Origin: Ancistrus triradiatus
Lineage: Eukaryota; Chordata; Actinopteri; Siluriformes; Loricariidae
Assembly (NCBI GenBank): GCA_025084515.1
Contig: JAJAGP010001686.1
Location: 104,806 to 168,805 of the forward strand
Reading direction: 5' to 3'
DNA: 64,000 nt
Positions 34,501 through 49,500 of this stretch are shown here, in pieces. A program made the translations under genes and the position numbers. The stretch's first letter is position 1, and the number at the start of each line of letters is the position of its first letter. The notes under the pieces were generated by a model, which saw only the letters and a list, made by a program, of their open reading frames with translations, was not told where the DNA came from and ran no database searches.

Positions 34501-37500
34501 AATCACAAAAAATAATTAACAGTGATCTGCATTGAGAGACTCCTGTGGCCTAGTGAAATAATGGTGTGACTGTTTTAGTGAGTGGAGGTACCTAGAAACT
34601 TGACTAGGAAGGTATGTACGAGCCAGGAAGGCGGCCTCAGGCAGCCGATTGGTCTTAATCAGAAGTTCCAGACACTGGTCCAGCCTACAGGGAAATGGCA
34701 ACACACTCAAACATTGATACAATGTAATTGCTCTGTTAGTATTTGAAACTAGACCATCTGAAACAAGTCAAATAAAACAATTATTTTCTACTTCAATGAC
34801 TGTGTCCCATAGGGCTGCAGCTATCAGTTATGTTAGTAATTGGGAACTCTACCAATTAATAGAGCATACAAAAAGAGCGATAGCAAATATAAGATCAAAG
34901 ACGACATCTCTTAGAACAAACAGCTTTCTTCCTTCATAGGTGAGAGGTGAAATAATTATTGATATTTATTACTAGATTTAAATATCATACTACAAGTTCA
35001 TAAGATCTAGTCTACATTTATTACAAGGGGTGTAGCGATGCACTGCGGTGCAAAAATGCCACGATGTAATCATGGAGATATCACGTGCGTTCCATGCATG
35101 CAGTTCTAATAACGTCGATTCGTTCTTCGAACACCAGAGGGGACAATCATCATATACGGCCTTTCTTTCACATTATGGGGTCATGGAAAATGAAGGGATT
35201 TTGGATGTTTAAAGATATTTGTATAGTGCTTGGAAACTGAAGAGATTTGGGATGTTAGGCACTTTTCACAAACAACTGATACAAAAAGGTGTGTGACAAA
35301 CGGCATGATAACGGTCTTGTTTTCAATGCAAGACAGCACTTATTTATATTACTAGTTATTAAAAACTTTTTTGTTTAAAACACAATAAATGTGCATTGTT
35401 TACACTCAGAAATAAAAAAATGAATGGCTTTAATTGAATATAAAATAAATAACCATGAGAAAATCGAACCGTGAACTCTGTATCGTGACTCAAATCAAAT
35501 TACTGTGATCATAAGGATAACAAATGAAGCTCAGGCTTTCACAAGTCAACCGCAGCCTTTTATTTTCTGTGTTTATGTTCTTGAGCAAAGCTTAGCGTTA
35601 CCTAAATACAGGACATCATAACTAGCCATCACACTGCTTTGCTTTACTTAACTAGTGAGACTCACATATAGCCATAATGTTTAGGCTATTCTAGCGATCA
35701 CTTCCATTTACGTAAAACGTTACATTGAGTCGGGTCTGCTCTGTGGACTGGATGCGCAGACTACTTTCTGCTCATACACTGAAGCAGTTTTACAACAGAC
35801 TCACTATACAGAGTTTCATGGGGTTTTTTTTTTATTTAAAATGATCCCAAACTTCTGTGGCCCACCTCTTTTTTCTACCCCTTGCTCTCTTCATTTTATA
35901 GTCTGCACCATCTCCTTTACCTAATCTGCCCACAGCTTAAGCACGTTATGACACAGTAAAAGTCATCCATGCGAAACACAGAGCGGTGTACTGTAACTAT
36001 GATTAAATGACACTCCGATGTAAAGATTTTAATCAATTATTTTTTGTTCTCGAATTTAAGGAATCGTTTCAGCCCCCGTGTCCCAGCAATCCCATTACCG
36101 TCAATATTTTTGTTTATTCCACAGGTTGTGGAACATAAGAAAACAGTTTAAAAAGAAAGCATAATCAATCATAGTGTACTCACTTTCCCTGCAAGAAGTA
36201 GGTCATGAAGGCCACGTTGTTCTTGCCATCACGTTCAGCACCCTCAGCCAGTTTACTCACCATTGCAGAGTTGCCAGAGGCTGTGGCCAACAGCAGCAGG
36301 CCACCATAATCTTGGGCATGATGGAGGCACTCTTGTGCCAGGGCAAACTGACACTTACTAATGGCCAGTTCTGCCAGTTGCTTCCACTTCTGCTCTGACT
36401 AAGGAGGACACATCAAAATGTAATTTCTCAGGGATTACTCAAGGCTAAACTAAAAGATTCACAAGTACATTGCTAGATCATATTAATATTCTTTCCTGTT
36501 CCTATTAAAGATATGAAGAAGTTATTTTCCTCTCTGCCTTCATCTGCAACAATAAAATCACCTAAGCTGCATGTCTCAATGGTAATGCCATCTAAATTCT
36601 GACAAGTTAAATACATGGTATGCATTGCTAGCTCATTAGGTGGGGCTCAATAGCTTAGTTTCAACAAAAACACTAACCAGCAATGAAATCTGTATACCTA
36701 CAACTACAGCTTGACCTGCTGGTATATGCCAAGCACTTCTAAACTTGCCAACATTACCAATCCCAACATTTTGTAGTTGATGAAGAAATGAATACCAGTA
36801 TGGTGTATGCTTTGTGCAGAGGCCATAAATAAAACAAAGAAAAAACAAATACCTAAGGTGGGTTTGGTGTAACAAAAAAAGAATTATTATACACAAAAGA
36901 ACCTAATACCCTCTAAACTATGGTGGAGGATCTGTGACACTGGCGCATACATCACTGACAACGTTACGACCTACACAAGGTTGTTTCATGCATCCTGATT
37001 ATCAGGATTGTATCCGGACAAGGCAAAGCCACATAAAAGTGCGTGTATAAATGCGCTGGAAACACATTTACTACAATCTGAATCTGATTGTGGTCTGAGA
37101 CGCATTACAGCTACATATTAAACAAGTGTAAATGCATCCGTCTCTCCAAGATGCAGCACAACCAAGACCTGTCGTCACTTCAACATGTCAACTATGACTA
37201 CCATACCTGAATGCCCGGCCGAATGCAAGAAAATCTCCTATTTGGATAGTTAGGTGCCCAAACTGATCTGTGCACTATGTGCCACATTCAGCGTCACTTC
37301 CGTATTAAATGTTTTCAACAGCCATTTGTTTCTAAACATCAACTCCTGAAAAAGGCACCTTGATTTCAGTTTAAAGAAGCTTAAAGATCTTGTGTAAAAC
37401 CATTACTTTGAATGTAGCAAATATATTTTATCAAACAATAATTTTAAACAACACAGGAGGCAAGTGGTACACTTATAAGTTGATTTATGTATCATGCGAG

Positions 37501-40500
37501 AAACAGCAATCTGCTTTCTGGCTGACTGGAGATGCATTTGACTATACAGTGTAAATGCATGTGGCTACAATCTTAAATGGATGCAATCCAGATACAACGC
37601 ACATGAAAATACCGTGTGTAAACAGGGTCGCAGACTTAACTCCCTCTGCCAAGAAACTAAAACTTAAATGTGGCTGAATATTCCAGTGAAACGATAACCC
37701 AAACATTTCTAAACCCCCCCCCCCCCCCTACTGAAGAGGAGTGGTAAAAAGAGTAACTTAAGGGAGTTGAAGAGGTTTTCTCTCAAACATTTATAATTCT
37801 GGTGTTGACAGTTTGTAAGACTCAGCAAGGCACACATGGAGCAGTGTAGAGGCAATGCACTGATTAAAAGTGCATTAATGTATGCCAGGTGTTACATATA
37901 TTTACAAATTATGCAAACTATAAGTGTATTGTTAGAACCAACCTTGCTGAGAATAAGGACTTTCCCTGCTAAAAAAAGGAAGACTTTTCATACACTTTGC
38001 GATTATTTTAGTAAGTCTAGAAGCTGTTACAGAAAGTAACTTACAACAGTCTCATCAGCATATTATATCTACATCTTGTTTCTATACCCCATTTTATCGG
38101 CTCCATTTAACATATAGGAGCACTTTGAAGTCCATTGGTTTCTCTGCATACATTCACCCTGTTCTTCAGTGGTCAGGACCCCACAGGAATACCACAGGTC
38201 ACTTACTATTTGGGTGGTGGACCAAAGTGACACCGAAGTGGCGATGGTGTGTGTTGTGCTGGGCAATATGACCTCACATTAATATAACGATTAATTGAAT
38301 ATTTTACCTCGATTACGATTAATGAACTATTTATTTTGTGTTTTTGACAAGGTCTGTACTGTATATGTTTAAATATTAAAGCTGGGACTTTTTTCTAACA
38401 AGAGTGCGCTTTTTTTTTTATTCTAAAAACCACAGCAGAAGGAAACAATAACGAACTGTTTATGGTTACTTATTGAGTATTTCGGCCAAATGACATTATA
38501 GCACAAATCACTTGAAATGAAAATGTCTTACGAAAAAAGGCCACATAAGACATTTTAAATAATACAGTGTGAAAAGTAGAAAATAACTCTGAAACAATTT
38601 CAATATTGTCATGTGCAATTTTAAGAAGGTGTTTAAACCCACTGAGCTCCACTGACGCTATGGGAGCCATATCCTTCATATTACAGTAGGAAAGAGTATC
38701 CATTATTTCTTTCCATCTTCTTAACCACTTCATATTGTGTAGCATTTGTAAATGCTTGTGTTACTGATTTGTGGAGGCACCTGTTGCTGCGTGCTTGTCT
38801 GTATCTCTTTTTTTGAATCATGCACTATTCACATTCTAGTTATGCTGCTATAGTTGCTGGAGTCTCATGCGACATTTAGCATCAGTGATTCAACTGTGAT
38901 CTGTTTGACTCTGTGCTCTCAAAATTATCCAACTACATTGCCTTTTCTCTCCAAGCTCATGTTCTGGTACCAGCTTCAGCCCACACACACGTTCCTCCAC
39001 TTCAGCTCCACCCAAGCTTCCGTCATTAGCTCCAGCCCACCATACTCAGACCACAGAGGTTTATATCTTTTATATTCCCCATTTCATTATACACTACATC
39101 ACATCTCATTTTCTTTAAAATTAGTCTACCTGTTATTTTATTTTAATTATCATATTTAAGTATGTCCTCTCTGTTAATATACATTCTGTTTATTTAAACT
39201 ATTATTATGAACTTATTAATCACGATTCTTACATTTAACATCTTAGCCACCCAAAGAGGATGGGTCCCTTTTTGAGTCTTGGTCCTCCCAAGGTTTCTTC
39301 CTTAGAACATCTAGTGAATTTTTCCTTGCCACTGCCATAGGATTACTCAATTTTGGATTATTCTTATAATTTACAAAATAATATAAAATTGTAAAACCGC
39401 TTTGAGACAACACTCCATTGTAAAAAGTGCTATATAAATAAATCTGACTTTGGTGCCATTACTGTGGTCGCTGAAACCTTTTCCAAAGTGTTTATATCTG
39501 ACCATTTTTTGTTCGGTGTCATCTTCTCTAAAGACAACGGGTGTCCATATGACAGACAGCATTGTTATATGGTTCAAGCTAACAGTTTTTTAGTTCTCCT
39601 CCATGTTGCTTCCATGTCACTGACTGGATGGGCAGTCATGTGACTAAACACAATGTAGTAGGTTTTAAGGGAATTCCAAAGAATAACCAAATGAACTCCA
39701 AAGCAATTCCAAATAAATGTGCACAATGGGGAAAGTATTAACGGAATTGAGTGTAAAAATCGAAATTAATTTAGTCATGTTTTAGGACATGAGAAGGGCA
39801 TCCTCGAGCAGCATCTGTACATTTAATTTTCAATATTGGAAAAACTAATTGTACCTCCGCTTCTACTGCTAACTGGTAGCCGGTCTTCAGTTCTCCTAAT
39901 TGTAGAGCAAGCTCAAACTTGTGCTCTGGGTCAGTAGACACAGCTAACGCTTGCTGTTTGAAGCCCTATAAACACAACATTAAACAAGTCCTTTTTAACA
40001 CAATTTGTATTACCCATTAGAGAAGGCATCACAATAAAGTGAGACATTCAGGGTTTTGAGCATTTTCCATAAAACACACCTGTTTTTCCAGGAAATGGGC
40101 CACACGGGTTCTCTGCTCTTTCGGGATGGTGGGGAGTACTTTGTCAGCCATGGCAAAGTCACGACGCATGACTGCGGTCTGGTACTCCAACACCGACACC
40201 AGCAGCGAGTAACTGACAATGTTCAGCTCTTTATCACCTAGGTATAGTCGGTCATCTTTCGGGATGTATCCCAGAAGGTACATGGTCCTGAAACAGGAGT
40301 CCACATTTATATATTCACCATCAACTAATTTTAACAGTTATGTTATGTGTGGCTACAGGGAAGTGGCAAGAGAGATACATGTTCCTCAAAAAAGTCATGG
40401 TGGTGCTCAAGTAAACCGTAACATGCTACTGTAACAGCAAGCACATGTCTAGAGGTTTGTATGCTCTGAAATATGAAAGACACAAAAGACATGTACCTGT

Positions 40501-43500
40501 CGAGGTGAGCAATGGTAACGATTTCTCCTCCAACAAAGTAGTTTAGCCTGTTTACAGAGCTGGTATAGATGAAACAGTCACCCACCCACAGGCCTGTCTT
40601 CACAATCTCTTGTATCTCACCTTGGACCTGCACACATACACAGATAGTCACCATGCCTACCAGTTAGTGTGGTATCATGCTTAGCAACCAAGTGTGAACC
40701 AACTCAGAAAGATAACTGTGCTAATTTCTAACACTAGATACAGTGACGCTTGAAATTTTCTGTATTTCTGCATATGACCTAAAATATCATCAGATTTTCA
40801 CACCTAAAAGTAGATAAACTTTTAATATTTATTAAAAAATATTTCCCCACTCCTGGGGAAAGTAACAATGGCTTGAGTCTAAACTCTTTACAGATGGTTT
40901 TGTAACCTTTTCCAGCCTGATGAGCATCAGCAACTCTTTCTCTGAGGTCCTCAGAAATCTCCTTTGTTCGTGCCATGATACACTTCCACAAACATGTTGT
41001 GAAGAGCAGACTTTGATAGATCCCTGTTCTTTAAATAAAGCAGGGTGGCCACTCTCACACTATTGTCATCCCATTGATTGAAACACCTGGCTCTAATTTC
41101 ACCTTCAAATTAACTGCTAATCCTAGAGGTTGACATACTTTTACCACTCACCAATATGTTGGATCATTTTCCTCAATAAATAAATGACCAAGTACAATAT
41201 TTTTGTCTCATTTGTTTAAATGAAAATTATAAAGGGTTCACAAACATTCAAGCACCACTGTACACATTATACATTAGATAAAACTGTAACAAGCATCATG
41301 GTGGCACAGAGGATAGTGCTGTTGCCTCACAGTTCCTGAGATCCTCGGTTCGATTCCTGCCTGTGTGGGGTTTGTTCTCTTGTTGCTCTCAACAAGTCTA
41401 TGTGCGTTTTCTCCAAATACTTTGACTTCCTCCCACGTTCTAATGACATGTGCTATGTCTACTGGTGTATCTAGTGTCCCAGTGTGTAACTGTGTGCGTG
41501 TTCCCATATGTCCTGCCATGTACTGGCACTCTGTCAAAAGTTTTTTTTTTGGAAAATGAATGAACAAAATTATAATTTCATTACATAACAACCTCAAAAG
41601 CATCTTCAATGCCATCCTCTGTGACTCCTTCATTGGACTCTTGTGATGCAGCCACTTTGTCAGCTAGGTAACGCAAGATGAAAAATGACTCCTCAGTAGC
41701 AATACACACTAACTCTCCAGAGTCTGACCAGAAGATCTGAAAACAAAGCAAACATCTCAGTTTAGAAATGTTTGAGTGCAAGTCATCATACACATTGAAT
41801 AACTACATAATAATTTGGTGAACTGATAAAGTAGCAAGAATTACATGCTTGGGCAGAATTTCAATACGGCGAATCAGCTCTGTGTTCTCCCAGTCGTAGA
41901 AGGCCAAACCATTTACAGACCTGACACCCAGAAGGAAGCCACCATAGATACCTGACAGGAAATTAATACCCATCTATATTATCAGTCCAGTCCAAAATTG
42001 TTTCCTTTAAGTGATGATGATCCTGGCATTCAAAACAGGTATGTGTCGCTTAAATTCTACAGTACGTTCTGTCAAACTGCACATTATGCTACCAAGACAT
42101 TGTCCAAACACCACATTGTGGGATACTTTTAATGCACCTGTAGTTTCTTAATAGCCAATATACTGCAGTGTTTACCATACATTGGTTTATTAAATAACAG
42201 CATAACTCTACTTGTTGCCATGGTCCCCAACACACATCCAGCACACAGAATTCACCCAAGTAGTAAGATCTGCTCATGACCATCATCTTGTTGTTTGGAC
42301 GTTGTCCAAACAGACATTTTGTGACACATACCTGTGCTGTTAAACGCATTACCTTCAGCTCCAAAGTCTGGCTTGAAGGACTTCTTCTCCTTAAAGTTCT
42401 TAAAGATTTTAACCATGCTGTTACTTTCCCTGATTGCATACCTGCATAACAGATCACAGATCACAATCACAAAAAGCAGTACATTAAAGCTTGGTGTACC
42501 AATTCAGTCCAGGCTCAATGCAAATCCGGTGCCACTTTGTCATGCTTTTTGCCATTTTGGCTTATGTGCTCACATGTCCATTTATGTTTTCTCTTTAGCA
42601 TACATACCTAATTTAATGTGAGAAACCTACTATCCTCTACTTTTAAAAAAGCCCGACCTTAGCACCAAATATAGCTTTAGAGACTGCTTATGATAAAGAA
42701 GCAAACAGTTTAGTTTAATCATTTAAACTCATAAAATAGGTTGAAATTTGTTGTACTCCAATCTGATACTATGCATAAAACACATCTGAGCAAAAAGAAC
42801 AGAAAGAGCTGGTTTCTTTTGTTTTGTCAAACTATTGTGCAGTGAGTATTTGAATTTATTTTAATTATTTTTCAAAGCTTAATTTCTGAATGTTAGCATT
42901 CTCCCTGGAAAGATACATGACTACACATGATCACTGACAGATCAAACACTACATCCACAAATCTAGAACTGTCCGTTATCCTTGTGCGGACTTTTTTTTT
43001 TAACGTCTTGCAGTGGTTCTTATGTAGGTTGTAACCTGATAAGCTGCATGCAGGTGAATAATAAAGAACTTACTCAGATGAGTCATGTGCCCAAACAAAC
43101 TCCTGAGCAGAGCCAAAGCTCTTGTTCCTCAGAGCCATGGCTGTGTAAATAATGTATTCTCCATCTCCACAAACCACCACAAACCTGGTGAAAATTAATG
43201 AATGACAAATCCAATTATTAGTAGATAAGTATCCACATCTGGAATACTACTGTTGCTACAACCATCATTTATTATGTAATTTAGCAAAGTGTATTAAGAA
43301 AGTATGATAGATAAAGCCAGTGCTGTTTCTTTTTGGAACTAATTCCATCTTCTATTACTGTTTCCAAACTCATGGCATATTAATTAGTTTTGGCACTTCA
43401 CTCTCCTTCTCTGTTCCCTCCAGCTTGATGAGCATCAACAACTCTGAGGTCCTCAGAAATCTCCTTTGTTCATGCCATAATACACTTCCACAAACACGTG

Positions 43501-46500
43501 TTGTGAAGAGAAGACTGTTCACTGTTCTTTAAATAAAACAGGGTGCCCACTCACACCTGATTGTCATCTCATTGATTGAAAACACCTGAGTAATTCCACC
43601 TTCAAATTAACTGCTAATCCTAGAGATTCACATACTTTCGCCACTCACTAATACGTAATATTGGATCATTTTCCTCAATAAATGACCAAGTATAATATTT
43701 TTGTCTCATTTGTTTAACTGGGTTCTCTTTATCTACTTTTAGGACTTGTGTGAAAATCTGATGATGTTTTAGGTCATATTTATGCAGAAATACAGAAAAT
43801 TCTGAAGGGTTCACAAATGTTCAAGCACCACTGTAAAACACCCTTCTCCTTTATACATCACACACTCACCCAGGACAGTGGGCTGGAGTGGACCAGGAGA
43901 GTGGGTTCCAAAAGAAGTGTTAGTCAAAAAGTTAGTTCTCAAGAATGTGACACTGACATCTTACAGAAAGTCTGATGTTACTTTAAAAAAAGATATTTAT
44001 CATATATGAATTGAATGCATGTCAGCATAAACAGTAGCGCTTGAAAATGTGTGAATCCTTTAGAACTTTATACATTTCTGCATAAATATGAAATCTGTTT
44101 TCCCATCAAAGGTAGATAAAAAAAAACCACATTTAAAAAGTGTGACAAAATATTGGTAATATATTTTATTATATTAATATATTGGTAACTACACGTCGGT
44201 TACTCCAGATACCGAAAAAATAAATGGTTCACATAATTTTGCAGCATATTTCACAGAAACCTAATATTGGATCCTTTCTCCTCAATCAAAAAATGTAAAA
44301 AATAAATAAATAAATAAATAAATATTTGAATCCCATTTGTTTAACTGGGTTCTTTATCTAGTTTTCGGCAAAATTTGATGTTTCAGGTCAGATTTATATA
44401 GAAAATTCACAACATATCACAACTATTCACAAACTTTCAAGCACTGGTTTATCTACATGTCTAAAATATAAGGGGGGTGGTAGTTATTGCTTTCTTTTTT
44501 TTCCAAACAAAACAATATTCGATTAGCAATCATGAAGTTTTAAGTCCAAACTCATTAATTGTAGGTGATGTTAACGCACAGTAAATTCAATCCGCCATCT
44601 GGCAATAAAAAAAGAAAAAGAAGAAAAAGCCACAGAGAGCAAGAGAAACAAAACGCAAAAGCAAGGCTCCTGACAGCAGCTTAATTATGTGATAATTTGA
44701 ACATGATGTCAGCAACATTCATTTAGCTTTACTGAAACATTTGCTGCAAATTAACCTTCCATTAGGGTTGTGCTGAATAGTCTGGGGGTAGATCTCACAG
44801 CTGCCCATGTCTTTAACGGCTAACGGCAACCTCTCTCCGTCTTTAATCTCCGCATCACCCATGGCCTTCAAGTTGGCCTGCTGAACCTCTGAATGCTTGG
44901 CCCAAATGATCTTTCCATTGGTGTCCATGGACATGGCTGGCTCCTCACGACCAAGCTAAAAAAAAAAAAAAAAAAGAAAGAAAGAAAGAAAGAAAGAAAA
45001 GCATTACGAGAATTGTGTTATGTAACAATTACTTTATACCTTAATACTGATTCTATAAATGCACATCTTTATTGTTCCATTACCTTAATAATGATGCTGC
45101 CCTCATCATAACCAAGAGCCACATTGTTAGAACCACGAAGGCCACACACACACCATACACGCTCCATGCCATAATTCAGCGTGCTTTCCAGTCGGTAGGT
45201 GCTGGAATGCCAGATGCGCACTGTGCCTGAACAATTGTAAGGAAGAAAAATCGCTAGGAAAAAGCACTGGGAGAAAATTAAACAGTCATGTGGTGAGTAT
45301 CCACACTGATACTGGCTTGAATGCTGGATCAGTTTTGAAATGAGATGCACCAGCTGCAATTTTTATGGTCTATTCCGATTTCCGATGTTTTGAATATTCC
45401 GATTCTGGCCATTTCCGATATTTTTTATGTCTAAGAATTATAAATGACCCCAAGGATCGGGTCCCCCAGCACAAACAGAGTAATGTAGTGTACGCTGTTA
45501 AGTGCCGGGAGGATTGCCAGAAATTGTACATCAGGGAAACCAAACAGCCACTGGCGAAATGGATGGCAAAACATAGAAGAGCTACCTCATCAGGTCAGGG
45601 CTCTGCGGTTTACACCCACCTACAGGCCAGTGGTCACTCTTTCAAGGATGAAGACGTGCAGATCCTTGATAGGGAGGAACGATGGTTTGAACGCGGAGTG
45701 AAAGAAGCCATTTTTGTAAAAAGGGAAAGTCCATCCCTGAACCGAGGAGGAGGCCTCAGAGTACACCTCTCACCATCTTACAACGGAGCCATCGCAGCCC
45801 TTCCCCAATCCTGTGTGAATGGCACACGTGGCCATTGTCGTTAATGGCTATGTCAATCTGCATATTAAACTGATCACCGGTCCCATTGTCATGCAATGGT
45901 GCTGGTACCAGTCGTTATGCAAAGGTGCTGTATATAAGATTGGGGAAGTATTCCCAACTGCTGAGACTGAAGAAGTCACTTCGATGAGTGACGAAACGTT
46001 TCTCTGACAAAATCTATGTCCAGATGAACAGATTCAACTTCTGGGAATTATAAATGACAGCATACAGAAGCAATTGCTAAAGTAAGACAGCAGTAGCTGT
46101 TGGCTTGTACTTGGCTGTATTCTCTTTTTGCCGTCAGCCACAAACTTCCAAAAGCTGCAAACTTGCTCACATTGTATTTTATTACCAGCCTTGTTAAGAC
46201 CCTTGTACCAGTGAGTACAAGGATACAAGTACAAGCAAAGACGCTGAACTCCAACTCACCCCACTCTGAATGCAGTTTCACACAGCATACACACCAAAAC
46301 AGTAAGAAATACATCACTACTGAAATGCACTAAAAACACACTTCTACACTAAATCATAGGCATAAATGGTACAGCACAATTAAAATGTGCACTATGAGCT
46401 TTTAATTAATTCATAAATGTACAAGAACCCAGAATTAAACAGACCATCAAGTCACACGCTAAAAACTGGGATCGGGAAACAAACACGCGAGCGGCTGAGC

Positions 46501-49500
46501 CGCTACACACATGACTGAATTAACCTTAAAGCACTGTGCTGTTCATGTGTGTGACTGTGTTTATACTGCTGTCGGCACCAATGCATAAGTGTAGGCTAAA
46601 CATGAATGGAACAGAATCGATTATGAGACTGATCGGCCGATCACTGGCCACAAGCAAACATGCTGAAAACCCATTGAACGGTGCAGCTCTAGTTTTGAAT
46701 ATGACGTATTTTACAACTTGATTTTTTTGGCACATCTTAAGCAGTACATTTCCCTGCACCACCACCTCTGGACATTTCTTCTACCCATCAGGAATTTTAC
46801 TTCAGAGCACATGTACATATGAATTCAATTTGTACTCAAGCATGAATTACATTTTAATGAGGCCAGTTCAGCTTTTTACTTGAGCTGTGTCATGCTGCTC
46901 CTGACCAGTCTAGAGAGCATACCTACCATCCTCAGATCCAGTGACAATGATCGGCAGTTCGGGGTGAAAGCTAACACATGACACATTCTGGGCATGACCT
47001 TCCAAAGTCTGAACACAGGTCTTATTCTGGGAAAAACATTGAGAAACAATGAGAAAGGCATAGGAGGAAAAAGCAAGGAGAGAAATGCCTGGCTAAAACT
47101 AAATATAGTAACCAACTAAATAAATCCAGAAATGGAAATGAATTATGTGTTAATCGGCGGGGGTTCTCACCTGGTAGTCCCAGATTTTCACCAACCTATC
47201 ATCAGCACCAGAAATGAGATAGGGTTTATCTCCTCCACTATAATAATCAATGCAATTCACCCCTTTCTCATGACCTTCCAATGTAAAGTTAGGAGATGAG
47301 GAGCCCAACTGCCACACCTGTATTTTAAAAAACAGAAACATATTTTCTAAGTGTGCATGATATCACTGATGATATCAAAGAAAATGTAACATTTTTACAT
47401 TTTTTATTTACATTATTTAGCAGACACCCTTATCCAGAGCGACTTACAATTGATACAGTCTTACAATCCAAGCAATTGTGGGTTAAGGGCCCTGCTCAAG
47501 GACCCAACAGTGGCAGTTGGCAGAGGTGGGATTTGAACCCTAGACCTTCTGGTCCATAGTCCAGTACCTTACCCGCTAGGCTACCACAGTCCCCCACAGT
47601 AACATGATGAATACTAGCTAATAGCGAATATATAACAAATGATACTGTCTTACAGCACTACTGCACCAATACTGTGAGCATGCAGTTATATTTTATTTTA
47701 AATAGTTTAACCTGGTACAAAAAATAGCTTTGCAAGCTAGCTAGTATTTAGCTTAACAGATAAAAATCAGCCAAGTAGAATGAAAAGCACCAAAATAAAT
47801 TCTCTCGGTCAAAACCAATACAAATATTTTGAACCAAAAAGTTTTTTTTGAAATCATACACACACACACACAAATTTGTTTCTACACCTTGATTGGAGTC
47901 TATCTGTGGAAAATTCAGTTAATACGATTTGCAAAGACACATACCTATTTATATAAGATCTCACAGCTAACAATGCATATCTGAGTGAAAACCAAGCAAT
48001 GAGGTTATAAAACTGCCTGTAGAGCTCAGAGACATGATTGTGTGGAGGCACAGAGAATTCTACTGAAAAAAAAATTCTGCTGCACTGAAAGTATGCAAGA
48101 GCACAGTGGCCTTCATAATTTTTAAATAGAAGAAGTTTGGAACAACCAGGACTCCTTCTAGAGCAGGCCACCCCACCAAACTAAGTAATCGGGAGAAGCA
48201 CCTTGGTAAGAGCGGTGACCAAAAACCCAAGAGCCACTCTCACTGAGCTCCAAAGATCCTGTGTACAGATGGGAGAAACTTCCAGAAGGTCAACCATCAC
48301 TGCAGCGCACTACCAATGTTATCCCTTAGTAAGCTTCATGCATTTTTTACTGAGGAGAGGCTTCTGCTTGGCCACTCAGCCATTAAGCCCAGAATGATGG
48401 AGTGCTGCAGTGATTTAGTGAGTCCTTTAAAGCAGGGGAATCTTCTAGATCAGAGTTGTGCATCCCTGTTTTACACACATTCTGGATAGATAATTACCAA
48501 CAATGGAAACCTAAGACTGAGACAGCCTAATTAGTTACCAATTGCATTACCAATTGTTCATGCCCTCTGCACACATGTATACATGTACTTCAAGCACTAG
48601 CACAGATGCTAGCAAAGTTTTTTTTGCTAGCAAACAATTGTCTATTTTTTTTGTAAGAATGGCTCAGAAACTGTTCCTTCAATCTACTTTTGTTATAAAT
48701 TTAAGCTACTTGTAACATGTGTACTGAGCAAAGTTGGATCATTTCCTCACACTGCCTTGACAAAAAGAAACATAAATTTTTTTCTAGCCCCATGCTTGGC
48801 TGAACATTTTTATTCATGCCTAATCTGGAGGAATAAAGAAAAAAAAAGAAATTCAAATAAGTGCGCGCTCCTGTTCATTTTACATCAGGAGCACTAATGT
48901 TAATTGGTTAAAGCTTACCATAGATCTGTGGTTGAGGTACATCAACATTTTAGGAAATGCTTCATCAACATGCATGGTCATTGATAAATAAATAAATTGT
49001 AAAATGGATGCGACCAAATCAGAAGCCGGTGTGACCAATTGAGAAATTAAGTCACACCAGTGCAACCAGTGGTTTAAAAACAAACAAACAAACAAAAAAA
49101 AGTCTCGAAAAAAAATTTGCCACTTCACCACCAACACTTCCAAATACAATTAAACATTTCCAATGCATCAGAAACACATCTCACTGTTACCTTAATGGTT
49201 CTGTCCAAAGACGCACTGGCAAACTGATTGTTGTCCTTGGGGTTGATGACAATCTGCATGACATAATGTGTGTGTCCCTCAAACACTTGACTGCATGACC
49301 ATTTCTTCTCCCAGTCCCATAGCTTAATAAGCATGTCATCTAAACACACACAAGCATGCATTACATGAAACAAAACATATTTACAAAACACTCACATTAT
49401 CCTTTCTGAAGTATGTAATGTATATAAATGACTACATACCACTGCTAGTCAGAATGTATGGCTGGGTAGGATGCACAGCAATACAGCGGATGTAATCTGA

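Noticed and set aside
38854..39159. 101-codon serine/tyrosine-rich ORF
   Set aside because: It is the 3' UTR of the L2/CR1-like LINE, matching the region at 63850-64000 in reverse.
45069..45359. Separate 96-codon gene
   Set aside because: Its end is copb2 exon 8; the rest is intron read-through.
45365..45844. Stand-alone GIY-YIG nuclease gene
   Set aside because: The target duplication and matching copy at 18176 show it is the 3' end of a Penelope-like element.
49125..49391. Separate WD40 protein
   Set aside because: It is copb2 exon 5 with flanking intron; several other open frames between 28 and 50 kb have the same explanation.
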